Below the pieces are notes generated by a model. It was not told where the DNA came from and made no database searches. It was given only the letters and a program-made list of their open reading frames with translations. Below, piece after piece: positions 48,822 to 58,112 of a stretch of DNA of 64,000 nucleotides (the first letter of the stretch is position 1; each line of letters starts with the position of its first letter). Made by a program: the position numbers and the translations under genes. The stretch is from Castellaniella sp034674885. GTDB lineage: Bacteria; Pseudomonadota; Gammaproteobacteria; Burkholderiales; Burkholderiaceae_B. Location: positions 17,192 through 81,191 of the forward strand of contig NZ_JAUCDS010000013.1 of assembly GCF_034674885.1 (NCBI RefSeq). The letters are read 5' to 3'.

Positions 48822-49169
48822 ATGGCGCAGTCTCAAGTCAGTGCATTGATCGTCGGCGCAGACCGGCTGGGCAACATTCCGGACCTGCTGCGCGATCACA
48901 ATATCGCCGTTCGGCATCACATCAGCGGCCGGGACCCGTCCCATCAGAAGAAAGCGCCGGCCTTGCCGTCCGGCACGGACCTGGTGATCCTGCTGACGGA
49001 TTTCCTGGGACACAACGTCATGAAGACATTCCGGGCGGCTGCGCAGCGGGCTGGGGTACGCGTGTTGACCTGCAGGCGGTCGGTATGCAGCATGCAGCGG
49101 GCGCTCGATCAGTGTGGCTATTGCAAGGCCTGCCCTTTGCGGGCGGATGCCGGTGCGCGCCTGCACTGA
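48822..49169 (+). CDS. DUF2325 family protein with C-terminal Cys cluster
   Basis: 115 residues from the ATG at 48822, with CCAGGAG upstream. SALIVGADRLGNIPDLLRDH and LVILLTDFLGHNVMKTFRAA fit the DUF2325 fold, a small Rossmann-like domain of unknown function. The C-terminus carries Cys84, 89, 98, 101 and 104, an arrangement suggestive of metal or Fe-S binding. It stands alone under a Fur-like box (48749-48767), so it may be made when iron is low. No function is established for the family; link to iron is inferred. Confidence 0.8.
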   Translation: MAQSQVSALIVGADRLGNIPDLLRDHNIAVRHHISGRDPSHQKKAPALPSGTDLVILLTDFLGHNVMKTFRAAAQRAGVRVLTCRRSVCSMQRALDQCGYCKACPLRADAGARLH

Positions 49170-49218
49170 GCCTGCGAAACTGCAGTCCCGGGCCTGGCAT
49201 GCGGCTGCGGTGCGAGGG

Positions 49219-49878
49219 TCAGCGTTGTGCGGTTTCGGCCTGGGGTTTCAGGCGGCGGGCGCCGTTGTAGCGCTTTCGCCAGTAGGCGATGTCCATGCTT
49301 TCGACGCGGATGGCGGCGCCGGTGCGCGGCGCATGCACGAACTGGTGGTTGCCCAGGTAGATGCCGACGTGTGAGAAACGTCGGCCCCGCGTATTGAAGA
49401 ACACCAGGTCGCCACGGCGCAGTTCGTCACGGTCGATCGAGATGCCTTCCTGGGCCTGGCTGCTGGCGGTGCGCGGCAGTTTCAATCCCAGGGATTTTTC
49501 TGCCGCATAGGCCACCAGACCGCTGCAATCGAAGCCTTCGCCGGGCGCATCCCCGCCGTAGCGGTATTTGACCCCCAGGAATTTCAGGGCAGTGGCCGCC
49601 ATGGTCTTGGGGAGCTGGCTGGAGGGGACATCGGACTGGGGATAATCGACAGCGAGCTGGTCTTTTTTGTCCAGCCAGGCGCCCAGGGGGTCGGACTGGG
49701 TGCTGAGCAGGTAGCTGTCGCGCAGCAGGTGATTGGAGTTTGCATCTGCCGTCTGGCGGGGCTGGGTGGCGCACCCGGCCAGGGCCACTGCGCCGGCGCA
49801 CAGCATCAGCTTGAAGAGGCGCGCCACAAATGGCGTGGGCTGAATGACATGGACTTGAGCGGAATGTGGCGGCGGCAT
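49219..49878 (-). CDS. NlpC/P60-family lipoprotein endopeptidase
   Basis: 219 residues from the ATG at 49876-49878. A lipoprotein signal peptide ends in the lipobox LAGC (Cys36). The NlpC/P60 domain has catalytic Cys118 (GFDCSGLVAYA), His170 (RRFSHVGIYLG) and His182 (FVHAPRTG). Such enzymes cleave peptidoglycan stem peptides (Spr/MepS-like). Stands alone; convergent with the DUF2325 gene (49-bp gap). Confidence 0.92.
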   Translation of the reverse strand: MPPPHSAQVHVIQPTPFVARLFKLMLCAGAVALAGCATQPRQTADANSNHLLRDSYLLSTQSDPLGAWLDKKDQLAVDYPQSDVPSSQLPKTMAATALKFLGVKYRYGGDAPGEGFDCSGLVAYAAEKSLGLKLPRTASSQAQEGISIDRDELRRGDLVFFNTRGRRFSHVGIYLGNHQFVHAPRTGAAIRVESMDIAYWRKRYNGARRLKPQAETAQR

Positions 49879-50044
49879 GGGTTCTTGAGTTCTGTCTTCG
49901 GCGTGCGGCCTGGGAAGGCCAGTGAACGCCTGGAGGTTGAAAAAAATTGCCCACCCTGCAGGGCAACCGTCCGATTCTAAATGATCATGTGGATGAGGTA
50001 AAGCTGTGCATGTGACCAGTCTGTGTTTCTGCCCAGTGCCCGGT

Positions 50045-50776
50045 TCAGTCTGCCGGATCCAGCTGCGCATCCAGCCAGCCTCGCAGGGCGTTGGAGATTC
50101 TCAGGGCGGGCGCGGCGCGCAGATCGGCCAGGCTCAGGGCCGCTTCGTGAGCCAGGCCCTGATCCAGCAGCCATTGGCGCTGGACACCGGGCAGCAGGCT
50201 GCCGGTTGCAGTCGGGGTCAGCCAGCGGCCTTGCGGATCGCGGAGGTAGAGGTTGCAGCGGCTGCCTTCGCGCAATCCGTCCGTGGCATCGTCGAACACC
50301 AGATCGAAATGATCCGGGTGGGCCCGCAGCCAATCCTGGGCGGCGGCGAACCAGGGGCGGCGGGTGGTCTTGTGTCGTCGCCAGAAGTCGTCTGGGAAGC
50401 GGGCATCGGTTGGCGGCAGGTCACGGTGTCCGGCAGCGGTGTCTGCAGTCACGTCGTCCAGGACGTCCGACGCAATTGCCAGCCGGACCGGGGCGGGGGT
50501 ATCCGGCAACAGCGCCGCTTCCAGTGAGAGCAGTCCGTCTGACGTCAGCAGCAGGCGCAGGCGCCATACGGCTCCAGGGAGGCCGGCCGATCCGGGTGTC
50601 GAAGCTGCGGCGTGCAGGCTGGCCGACACCCGGGCGTCAAGCGCGGCAGGGTCCAGGGGGTAGCCCAGCGCGGCGGCCGAGGCCAGCAGCCGCGCCCGGT
50701 GGCCGGGCCACAGGGCAATCCGGCCCTGCTCCAGGCGCATGGTTTCAATCAGGGCGGGGGCGGGTGTCGTCGTCAT
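50045..50776 (-). CDS. pabC: Aminotransferase class IV, probable aminodeoxychorismate lyase
   Basis: 243 residues from the ATG at 50774-50776. PLP class IV fold: HKTTRRPWF carries the PLP Lys and nearby Arg, DATDGLREGSRCNLYL is the segment that binds PLP phosphate, and GSLLPGVQRQWLL closes the site. Together with PabB it would convert chorismate through aminodeoxychorismate to p-aminobenzoate for folate. Overlaps pabB by 32 bp, so the two are coupled. Divergent for its family; identification leans on context. Confidence 0.82.
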   Translation of the reverse strand: MTTTPAPALIETMRLEQGRIALWPGHRARLLASAAALGYPLDPAALDARVSASLHAAASTPGSAGLPGAVWRLRLLLTSDGLLSLEAALLPDTPAPVRLAIASDVLDDVTADTAAGHRDLPPTDARFPDDFWRRHKTTRRPWFAAAQDWLRAHPDHFDLVFDDATDGLREGSRCNLYLRDPQGRWLTPTATGSLLPGVQRQWLLDQGLAHEAALSLADLRAAPALRISNALRGWLDAQLDPAD

Positions 50777-51965
50777 AGGGATTCCAGCGGTCCAGGATCC
50801 TGGCTTTCCATCGGCATTCCCGCCATTCCTCATCGGCCCGGGAATCGGCAACGATACCACCGCCGACGCCGAACAGCGCCTGGCCGTCGCGCACCTCGAT
50901 GGTCCGGATGGCGACGTTCAGGGAAAAATCGCCGTTGGGCGCCAGCCATCCCACGCTGCCGCAGTAGATGCCCCTGCGCCGGTTTTCCAGCGTCCGGATG
51001 GCCCGCATGGCGGCGATCTTGGGCGCGCCCGTCACTGATCCACAGGGAAACAGGGCCTGCAGCACCCGGGATATGGGCACGTCCGGCGCTTCTGCCTGTA
51101 CGGTGGACGTCAGGGTCCAGACGGACGGGTAGCCTTCCAGGCTGAAGAGCGCCGGCACGCGGACGGTGCCTGGCGTGGCGATGCGCCCGAGGTCGTTGCG
51201 CAGCAGGTCGACGATCATCAGGTTCTCGGCACGGTTCTTTTCACTGCGCAGCAGGGTGTCGGCCGCGTGTCGATCTCGTATCGGATCAGCGTGACGGGGG
51301 GCCGTGCCCTTCATCGGGCGGGTCGTCAGAAGGCTGCCCTGGCGGGCGACGAACAGTTCGGGCGAGAGCGACAGCACCCAGCGTTCCCCGTCCTGCAGGC
51401 AGGCCGCGTGTGACACGGGGTGCCGGGCCGTGAGGTCCTGGTAGACCTGCACGGGCGACAGCCCGGTCGGCCAGTCCGGCGTCAGCGGCATGGTGTAGTT
51501 CACCTGGTAGTAGTCGCCGCGCGCGATCCCCTGGCGAATGGCGCTGATGGCCCGCGCATGTTCCGTCCGGGTCCGGCCGCAGCGCAGCCTCAGATCCAGT
51601 GCGCCGGACAGCAGGGCCGATGCGTCTCGCGCGGGCGGGGACGCAGGGCTGTCGGGCCCCACGTTAGGGGCCCACTGGCCTTGTTCCCGTGCCTGCGCGT
51701 ACACCAGGGCGGTCAGCCGGGGCAGGGCATCCGCATCCTGGCTGTACGGATCGGACAGGCCGAGGCCGTCATCCAGCCATGTCCCCAGCTCGTAATCCAG
51801 CAGCAGGGCAACCCAGCAGCCCGCCCGCCGGGCGGACTCGATGGCGGCCCAGGCGGCGGGCAGGTCGGATCGCCGGTGGACTGCGATCCTGCCCGCTGGG
51901 TCATCCAGCTGCAGCGACCAGCCGCTCAGGCGGTTTTCGAACAGACAGCCGGATGGTGGATTCAT
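50745..51965 (-). CDS. pabB: Aminodeoxychorismate synthase component I
   Basis: 406 residues from the ATG at 51963-51965. Chorismate-binding enzyme family: YYQVNYTMPL, LSLSPELFV, TRPMKGTAPR with the catalytic Lys of PabB enzymes, KNRAENLMIVDLLRNDLG and FPCGSVTGAPK. Makes 4-amino-4-deoxychorismate. The start overlaps the uvrA stop by 4 bp, and the 3' end overlaps pabC by 32 bp. A glutaminase partner (pabA) is not adjacent. Confidence 0.93.
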   Translation of the reverse strand: MNPPSGCLFENRLSGWSLQLDDPAGRIAVHRRSDLPAAWAAIESARRAGCWVALLLDYELGTWLDDGLGLSDPYSQDADALPRLTALVYAQAREQGQWAPNVGPDSPASPPARDASALLSGALDLRLRCGRTRTEHARAISAIRQGIARGDYYQVNYTMPLTPDWPTGLSPVQVYQDLTARHPVSHAACLQDGERWVLSLSPELFVARQGSLLTTRPMKGTAPRHADPIRDRHAADTLLRSEKNRAENLMIVDLLRNDLGRIATPGTVRVPALFSLEGYPSVWTLTSTVQAEAPDVPISRVLQALFPCGSVTGAPKIAAMRAIRTLENRRRGIYCGSVGWLAPNGDFSLNVAIRTIEVRDGQALFGVGGGIVADSRADEEWRECRWKARILDRWNPYDDDTRPRPD

Positions 51966-54900
51966 GCCGTGGCCGGAGCGCGCTGCAGAAATTCCGCCAG
52001 GATGCGACCCGTATGGGTCGGAGTCGCGCACAGCTGTTCCGGGCTGCCCTGGGCCACGACTTGGCCGCCCTGGTCGCCGCCTTCCGGCCCCAGGTCGATG
52101 ATCCAGTCGGCTTCGGCCATGACATCCAGGTTGTGTTCGATGACCACGACCGTGTGGCCTGCATTGACCAGCCGATGCAGCACGCCGATCAGCTTTTCCA
52201 CATCGGCGGTCGACAGCCCGACCGTGGGCTCGTCCAGCACGTACAGGGTGTGGGGCGCGCGGGATGCCCGCCCGGTACGCAGCACGCCTTCGTCCAGATG
52301 AGCCTTGGTCAGTTCCGTGACCAGCTTGATGCGCTGGGCCTCGCCGCCCGACAGGGTGGGGGAGGGCTGGCCCAGGGTCAGATAGCCCAGGCCGACGTCC
52401 TGCATCAGCTGCAGGGCGCGGGCGATCTTGCGGTGCGCGGCGAAATGGCCGATGGCGTCATCGACTTCCATGCGCAGCACGTCGCCGGCGCTGCGCCCGT
52501 TCCAGGCCACGCCCAGGGTTTCCTGGTTGAAGCGCGCTCCGTGGCAGGCTTCGCAAGGCACCTTGACGTCCGGCAGGAAGCTCATTTCGATGGTGCGCAT
52601 GCCCTGGCCTTCGCATTCCGGGCAGCGGCCATCGCCGGTATTGAAGGAAAAGCGCGATCCCGTCCAGCCGCGCAGGCGCGATTCGCGCGTGCTGGCGTAG
52701 AGCTTGCGGATGTCGTCCCAGAAACCGACGTAGGTGGCCGGGCAGGACCGGGGGGTCTTGCCGATGGGCGTCTGGTCGACTTCCAGCACCCGGTCCACGG
52801 CCTCCCAGCCGCGAATGTCGCGGCAGCCCTGCCAGGGAACGGACAGGCGGCTGTTGATCCGGCGGCTGAGGTTGTCCAGCAGCACTTCGCGGGCCAGGGT
52901 GGACTTTCCCGACCCCGAAACCCCGGTCACGACGGTCAGGCGTCCCAAGGGGATGCGGGCCCGGGCCTGGCGCAGATTGTGCAGGTTGGCGTCGACGACC
53001 TCGATGGCCGGTGTCTGCGCGTCCACGGCTCGACGGCCGTTCATGGGATGGCGCAGTGGTTCGCGCAGGTAGCGACCGGTCAGCGACGCCGGATGGCGTG
53101 CGATGTCGGCCACTGTGCCCTGGGCGACCACCATGCCGCCGCGCGTCCCGGCCCCCGGGCCGATGTCGATCACGTGTTCGGCGCGGCGGATGGTGTCTTC
53201 ATCGTGTTCGACGACCACCAGGGTATTGCCGTTGCCTTCCAGGCGGCTCAGGGCGTCCAGCAGGATGCGGTTGTCACGCGGGTGCAGACCGATGGTGGGC
53301 TCGTCCAGCACGTAGCACACACCCTGCAGGTTCGAACCCAGCTGCGCGGCCAGGCGTATGCGCTGGGCTTCGCCGCCCGACAACGTGGGGGCGGCACGGT
53401 CCAGGGCCAGGTAGCCCAGCCCCACGTCCATCATGAAGTCCAGGCGGCCACGAATTTCCGTCAGGACGTCGCGGGCGATCTCGGCCTCGCGTCCCTGTGT
53501 GCCCAGGCCCAGGAAGAAACGCTGGGCGTCGCTGACGGGCAGGGCAGCCAGCTCGGCGATGGAACGCTCATGCCAGCGGAAGGCCAGGGCTACGCGGTTG
53601 AGCCGCTGGCCGTGGCATTGGGGGCAGACCGACAGGGCGTCCTCCGGGTTGCCTTCCAGCCAGTTGGATTCCTCGCCGGTCTGTTCTTCCGTGAAGCCTG
53701 CCAGGGACAACCCCGTGCCGAAGCATCCTGGGCACCAGCCGTGGCGCGAGTTGTAGGAGAACAGGCGTGGATCGGGTTCGGGGAAGCTGGTGCCACAGCT
53801 TGGGCAGGCCCGCTTGATGGAAAAGGTCAGCAACAGCGGGTCGGGGGCCAGGCCTGCCCCTCGGCGGCCCTCGATCGTGGCGGGACCTGCCGTCGTCAGT
53901 CCGGTCAGGACACGGAAGCTGCCATGGCCCAGCGCCAGCGCCGCGCGCACGGCGTCTCGCAGCCCGGCCTCGTCGCGGACGTCCACGATCAGGTCGCGTA
54001 CCGGCAGTTCGATCGTGTGTTCCTGGTAGCGATCCAGGCGCGGCCAGGGGGCGACCGGGATGAAGGCGCCGTCCACGCGCAGATGGGTGTGGCCGTGCGA
54101 GGCTGCCCATTTGGCCAGGTCTGTGTAATAGCCTTTGCGGGCCACGACCAGCGGGGCCAGCAGCCCGATATGGTCGCCCGCATGATCACGCAGCAGCTGG
54201 GCGACGATCTGTTCCGGTGTCTGGGGCGCGACCGGCACGTGGCAATCCGGGCACATCTGCGTGCCCAGGCGGACGTACAACAGACGCAGGAAGTGGTGGA
54301 TTTCCGTCATGGTCGCCACGGTGGACTTGCGCCCTCCCCGGCTGGTGCGCTGCTCGATGGCCACGGTCGGCGGTATGCCGTAGATGGCGTCCACGTCGGG
54401 CTTGCCGGCCGGCTGCACGATGGCGCGGGCATAGGCGTTCAGGGATTCCAGATAGCGGCGTTGTCCTTCGTTGAACAGGATGTCGAAGGCCAGCGTGGAT
54501 TTTCCCGACCCTGACACTCCTGTGATGACGGTGAAGGCATTGCGCGGAATGTGGACTTCGATGCCCTTCAGGTTGTGCTCGCGGGCGTTGACGATGTGAA
54601 TGTCGGCGCTGGCGGAGGCAAGCGGTGGCCGGGGCGCGGGTTCCCGCAGCATCAGCGCCGGGCTGCCACAGTTCTGTACCACCTCGCGGCCTGCATGCCG
54701 CTCGGATTCGTCAGGCACAGGGCAGTCCGCAAGGACTGCCCTGTGTTCGTACTCATCCAGGGCCTGGCCGGTATGGGATCCGGCGTGTTGCATCAGTTGT
54801 TCGGGCGAACCCTGCGCCATGATGCGCCCACCCTGGTCGCCGCCTTCCGGCCCCAGGTCGATGATCCAGTCCGCTGCGCGGATCACGTCCAGATTGTGCT

Positions 54901-57712
54901 CGATGATCAGCAGCGAATGCCCGGCGGCCAGCAGCTTGCGAAAGGCCCGCATCAGCCGGGCGATGTCATCGAAGTGCAGGCCGGTCGTTGGTTCGTCGAA
55001 CAGCAGCAGGCTACCCTTGAGCATGCCCTGTGGCGCGCGGGATTTGGCTGCCTGGGCCAGGTGCCCGGCCAGTTTCAGGCGCTGGGCTTCGCCCCCGGAC
55101 AGCGTGGGCACCGGCTGGCCCAGGCGCACGTATTCCAGGCCGACGTCGGCCAGTGGCGCCAGTCCCCACTGCACGTCGCGCAGGCCCTTGAAGAATTCCA
55201 GGGCCTCGCTGATCGTCATGTCCAGGACTTCGTTGATGGATGCGGTGCGGCCCAGGTGCTCGATGCGCACTTCCAGGATCTGGGGGCGGAAGCGGTGGCC
55301 ATTGCAGTCGGGGCAGCGCAGGTAGACGTCCGACAGGAACTGCATTTCCACGTGTTCGAAGCCGGTGCCGCCGCAGCCCGGGCAGCGTCCGTCGCCGGTA
55401 TTGAAGCTGAAGGTGCCGGCGGTGTAGCCGCGTTCCTGAGACAGGGGGGCTGCCGCAAACAGCTTGCGGATGGCGTCGAAGGCGCCGACGTAGCTGGCCG
55501 GATTGGAGCGCGCCGTCTTGCCGATCGGGGTCTGGTCCACCAGGACGACGTCGGCGATCTGCTCGGCGCCCAGCAGGGCGTCGTGTTCGCCGGGGGCCTC
55601 GGTCGGTCGGCCCATGCGTTTCAGCAGGGCCGGGTACAGCACGTCCTGCACCAGCGTGGACTTGCCGGACCCCGATACCCCGGTCAGACATACCAGCCGC
55701 CCCAGGGGCAGGGAAAAATCGATGTTCTTCAGATTGTTGGCCCGCACCCCCTGCAGCAGCAGGCGCGGGGTTTTTTCCGCTACAGGCATGGGGCGCGGGG
55801 CTTCGATGCGCTCGCGGCCGCCGAAATAGCGGCCGGTCAGCGTGTCGGCCGCCGCCAACTGCGCCGGGGTGCCGTCGAAGACGATGTGGCCGCCACGTTC
55901 GCCGGGGCCGGGGCCGATGTCCAGAATGCGGTCTGCCGCCACCATGACCTGCGGGTCGTGTTCCACCACGACCAGAGTGTTGCCGTGGTTGCGCAGCCGC
56001 TGCATGACCTGCACGATGCGGTGGATGTCACGGGGATGCAGTCCGATGGACGGTTCGTCCAGCACGAACAGTGTATTGACCAGGGAGGTGCCCAGAGCCG
56101 TGGTCAGGTTGATGCGCTGGACTTCGCCGCCCGACAGGGTGCGGCTCTGCCGGTCCAGCGACAGGTAGCCCAGGCCCACGTCGCACAGAAAGCGCAGCCG
56201 GGTGCGGACTTCGTCCAGCAGTTCGGTCAGCGCTCCGTCCAGCGCCTGTCCCAGTTCGATGCTTTCGAACCAGTCGCGCACGCGTTCGATGGGCAGGCGC
56301 ATCAGGTCGTGCAGGCCCAGGCCGGGCAGACCGGCCAGCTGCGCATCCGTCCAGCGGGCGTGCGCGGGCTTGAAGCGCGGGTAGCCGGCGATGGCGCCTG
56401 TGTCCCGGCCCAGGCGCCACAGGGTTGCGTCGGCCTTCAGGCGGGCGCCCAGGCAAACGGGGCAGGGCGTGTAGCTGCGGTATTTGGACAGCAGTACGCG
56501 CACGTGCATCCGGTAGGCCTTGGTTTCCAGCCAGTCGAAGAAGCGCTGGATCCCGTACCACTGGTGTTTCCAGGCCGAGGGCCCGCCCTTCCAGTCGGGA
56601 GTGCCGTGGATCACCCAGGATTTTTCCGCCGCCGTCAGGTCGCGCCAGGGCGTGTCGAGGCGGATGCCGATCTTGCCGGCGTAGTGTTCCATCTCCTGCT
56701 GGCATTCCTTGTAGCTGGCGGTCTGCCAGGGCTTGACCGCGCCGTCGCGCAGGGTGCGTGTCTCGTCGGGGACGACCAGGCCGTAGTCGATGCCCATGAC
56801 CCGGCCAAAGCCCTTGCAGGCCTCGCAGGCGCCCAGGGGCGAATTGAACGAGAAGGTGCTGGGCAGCGGGGTGCTGTATTCGATGTCGCACTGGGCGCAG
56901 TGCAGCCCGGCGCTGAAGCGCCAGGCTTCTTCGTGGTCGTCGAACAGGGCGTGGACGGTCATCCGGCCATTGCCCTGGCGCAGGGCGGTTTCCAGAGCCT
57001 CGTCGACCCGGGCGGCCTCGGCATTGCCCAGGCGGAAACGATCCTGGATGACGTGCAGGCGACGGGAAGGGGCTGTCGTCTTGCTCTTGGCCTTAGCCGT
57101 CTTCGCGGCGGCTGCGGCGGCGACTGGAACCTGCGCCTGGCTGTCGGCAGCAGCGCCTGCCGCCGGTTCGTGCACGCGCGTGTAGCCCTGCTGCTCCAGG
57201 AAGCCGCGCACCTCGTCTTCGGTGAAGTTGCCCGGCACCGTGACGGGAAAGGTGACGACCAGGCGCGGGTCGGAGGCGGCGCACAAGGCATCCAGTTGCT
57301 GCCGGATGCTGGTGGGGTTGTCGCGCATGACGGGGCGGGCGCAGCCAGCGCAGTGCAGGTGGCCTGCGCGCGCGTACAGCAGCTTCAGGTGATCGTTCAG
57401 TTCCGTCATGGTGCCCACGGTGCTGCGCGAATTGCGCACCGGGTTCACTTGGTCGATGGCGATGGCCGGGAGGATGCCCTCGATGCGGTCCACCTGGGGC
57501 TTGTCCATGCGGTCCAGGAACTGGCGGGCGTAGGGCGAAAAGGTTTCCACATAGCGGCGCTGGCCTTCCGCGTACAGGGTGTCGAAGGCCAACGAGGATT
57601 TGCCCGAGCCGGAGACGCCGGTCACCACCAGCAGTTCGCCGGTGCGGACGGTGACGTCCAGGTTCTTCAGGTTGTTCTGGCGGGCGCCGAAAATGCGGAT
57701 GGGTGCGTTCAT
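51962..57712 (-). CDS. uvrA: Tandem-duplicated (double-length) UvrA ATPase
   Basis: 1916 residues, twice the usual UvrA (about 940), built of two UvrA-like halves joined near residue 1040. Four Walker A motifs GVSGSGKS occur near residues 36, 682, 1069 and 1600, and four LSGGE signatures near 522, 872, 1445 and 1790. Zinc modules are present in each half (CAQC...CEAC; CPGC...CPDC; CPSC...CPGC; CPEC...CEAC). The UvrB-binding region of the first half contains an Ala/Lys-rich insert. Such dual UvrAs occur in Burkholderiales and Xanthomonadales; a standard uvrA probably exists elsewhere. No LexA box or good Shine-Dalgarno site is seen upstream. Overlaps pabB by 4 bp. Confidence 0.93.
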   Translation of the reverse strand: MNAPIRIFGARQNNLKNLDVTVRTGELLVVTGVSGSGKSSLAFDTLYAEGQRRYVETFSPYARQFLDRMDKPQVDRIEGILPAIAIDQVNPVRNSRSTVGTMTELNDHLKLLYARAGHLHCAGCARPVMRDNPTSIRQQLDALCAASDPRLVVTFPVTVPGNFTEDEVRGFLEQQGYTRVHEPAAGAAADSQAQVPVAAAAAAKTAKAKSKTTAPSRRLHVIQDRFRLGNAEAARVDEALETALRQGNGRMTVHALFDDHEEAWRFSAGLHCAQCDIEYSTPLPSTFSFNSPLGACEACKGFGRVMGIDYGLVVPDETRTLRDGAVKPWQTASYKECQQEMEHYAGKIGIRLDTPWRDLTAAEKSWVIHGTPDWKGGPSAWKHQWYGIQRFFDWLETKAYRMHVRVLLSKYRSYTPCPVCLGARLKADATLWRLGRDTGAIAGYPRFKPAHARWTDAQLAGLPGLGLHDLMRLPIERVRDWFESIELGQALDGALTELLDEVRTRLRFLCDVGLGYLSLDRQSRTLSGGEVQRINLTTALGTSLVNTLFVLDEPSIGLHPRDIHRIVQVMQRLRNHGNTLVVVEHDPQVMVAADRILDIGPGPGERGGHIVFDGTPAQLAAADTLTGRYFGGRERIEAPRPMPVAEKTPRLLLQGVRANNLKNIDFSLPLGRLVCLTGVSGSGKSTLVQDVLYPALLKRMGRPTEAPGEHDALLGAEQIADVVLVDQTPIGKTARSNPASYVGAFDAIRKLFAAAPLSQERGYTAGTFSFNTGDGRCPGCGGTGFEHVEMQFLSDVYLRCPDCNGHRFRPQILEVRIEHLGRTASINEVLDMTISEALEFFKGLRDVQWGLAPLADVGLEYVRLGQPVPTLSGGEAQRLKLAGHLAQAAKSRAPQGMLKGSLLLFDEPTTGLHFDDIARLMRAFRKLLAAGHSLLIIEHNLDVIRAADWIIDLGPEGGDQGGRIMAQGSPEQLMQHAGSHTGQALDEYEHRAVLADCPVPDESERHAGREVVQNCGSPALMLREPAPRPPLASASADIHIVNAREHNLKGIEVHIPRNAFTVITGVSGSGKSTLAFDILFNEGQRRYLESLNAYARAIVQPAGKPDVDAIYGIPPTVAIEQRTSRGGRKSTVATMTEIHHFLRLLYVRLGTQMCPDCHVPVAPQTPEQIVAQLLRDHAGDHIGLLAPLVVARKGYYTDLAKWAASHGHTHLRVDGAFIPVAPWPRLDRYQEHTIELPVRDLIVDVRDEAGLRDAVRAALALGHGSFRVLTGLTTAGPATIEGRRGAGLAPDPLLLTFSIKRACPSCGTSFPEPDPRLFSYNSRHGWCPGCFGTGLSLAGFTEEQTGEESNWLEGNPEDALSVCPQCHGQRLNRVALAFRWHERSIAELAALPVSDAQRFFLGLGTQGREAEIARDVLTEIRGRLDFMMDVGLGYLALDRAAPTLSGGEAQRIRLAAQLGSNLQGVCYVLDEPTIGLHPRDNRILLDALSRLEGNGNTLVVVEHDEDTIRRAEHVIDIGPGAGTRGGMVVAQGTVADIARHPASLTGRYLREPLRHPMNGRRAVDAQTPAIEVVDANLHNLRQARARIPLGRLTVVTGVSGSGKSTLAREVLLDNLSRRINSRLSVPWQGCRDIRGWEAVDRVLEVDQTPIGKTPRSCPATYVGFWDDIRKLYASTRESRLRGWTGSRFSFNTGDGRCPECEGQGMRTIEMSFLPDVKVPCEACHGARFNQETLGVAWNGRSAGDVLRMEVDDAIGHFAAHRKIARALQLMQDVGLGYLTLGQPSPTLSGGEAQRIKLVTELTKAHLDEGVLRTGRASRAPHTLYVLDEPTVGLSTADVEKLIGVLHRLVNAGHTVVVIEHNLDVMAEADWIIDLGPEGGDQGGQVVAQGSPEQLCATPTHTGRILAEFLQRAPATA

Positions 57713-57882
57713 GGCGCCATCATAATCCGCGCGTGTGCCGGATGGTGGCAGCAGCCCGGCACGGCCCGAGGGGTATTGCGGACAGTGCGGCGCGCTGTCG
57801 CTTCCGGCAACAGATCGGATGCATGTGTTACCAGACCCGCCCGGACGCCAGGGCCCGCTGCAGGGCCAGAAGAAGGGAACTT

Positions 57883-57891
57883 TGCTAAAAT
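57883..57891 (+). promoter_or_regulatory. Extended -10 promoter of the 42-aa protein gene
   Basis: TGCTAAAAT fits an extended -10 (TGnTAnnnT), 45 bp before the ATG at 57937. No -35 is visible, which extended -10 promoters tolerate. Confidence 0.5.
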
Positions 57892-57936
57892 AGCGTGTTT
57901 TGCATTCAAGCCCGCCCCCATACCCAGGAGATTCTC

Positions 57937-58065
57937 ATGGCAGAAATCAAACGCACGCGGCGCAACACGCTCGAGCGCCGTTGCCTTGGCAAAGCGTTCA
58001 AGCGTCTATTCGTGCGCGCCCCCAAAGGCGTCTTCAAGATGCTGGAAAAGGTCAAGCGCGTCTGA
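57937..58065 (+). CDS. Small 42-residue basic protein of unknown function
   Basis: ATG 57937 to TGA 58065, 42 residues beginning MAEIKRTRRNTLERRCLGKA and ending MLEKVKRV. It has 15 Lys/Arg against 3 Glu (net about +12), one Cys, and could form one amphipathic helix in its second half. A perfect AGGAG lies 7 nt upstream, an extended -10 is at 57883-57891, and an 11-bp-stem terminator follows at 58113-58146, so it is a complete single-gene transcription unit. I do not recognise the family; the charge suggests nucleic acid, ribosome or membrane binding. Could also be a ribosome-associated or antimicrobial-like peptide, but nothing seen decides this. Confidence 0.75.
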   Translation: MAEIKRTRRNTLERRCLGKAFKRLFVRAPKGVFKMLEKVKRV

Positions 58066-58078
58066 TCCGCGCCAGACC

Positions 58079-58106
58079 TGCCGTATTGTTTGCATACAAT
58101 TCGGCA
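58079..58106. repeat. 28-bp inverted repeat after the small protein gene
   Basis: TGCCGTATTGT (58079-58089), six-base TTGCAT, ACAATTCGGCA (58096-58106); arms match at 10 of 11. The core ATTGT-N6-ACAAT resembles operator sites of GntR-type regulators, or it may be an RNA hairpin before the terminator. Confidence 0.55.
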
Positions 58107-58112
58107 TCGGGG

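Noticed and set aside
57713..57760. Possible leaderless uvrA transcript (TATGAT at 57719-57724, minus)
   Set aside because: Spacing to the ATG is suggestive, but no -35 is visible and the match may be chance.
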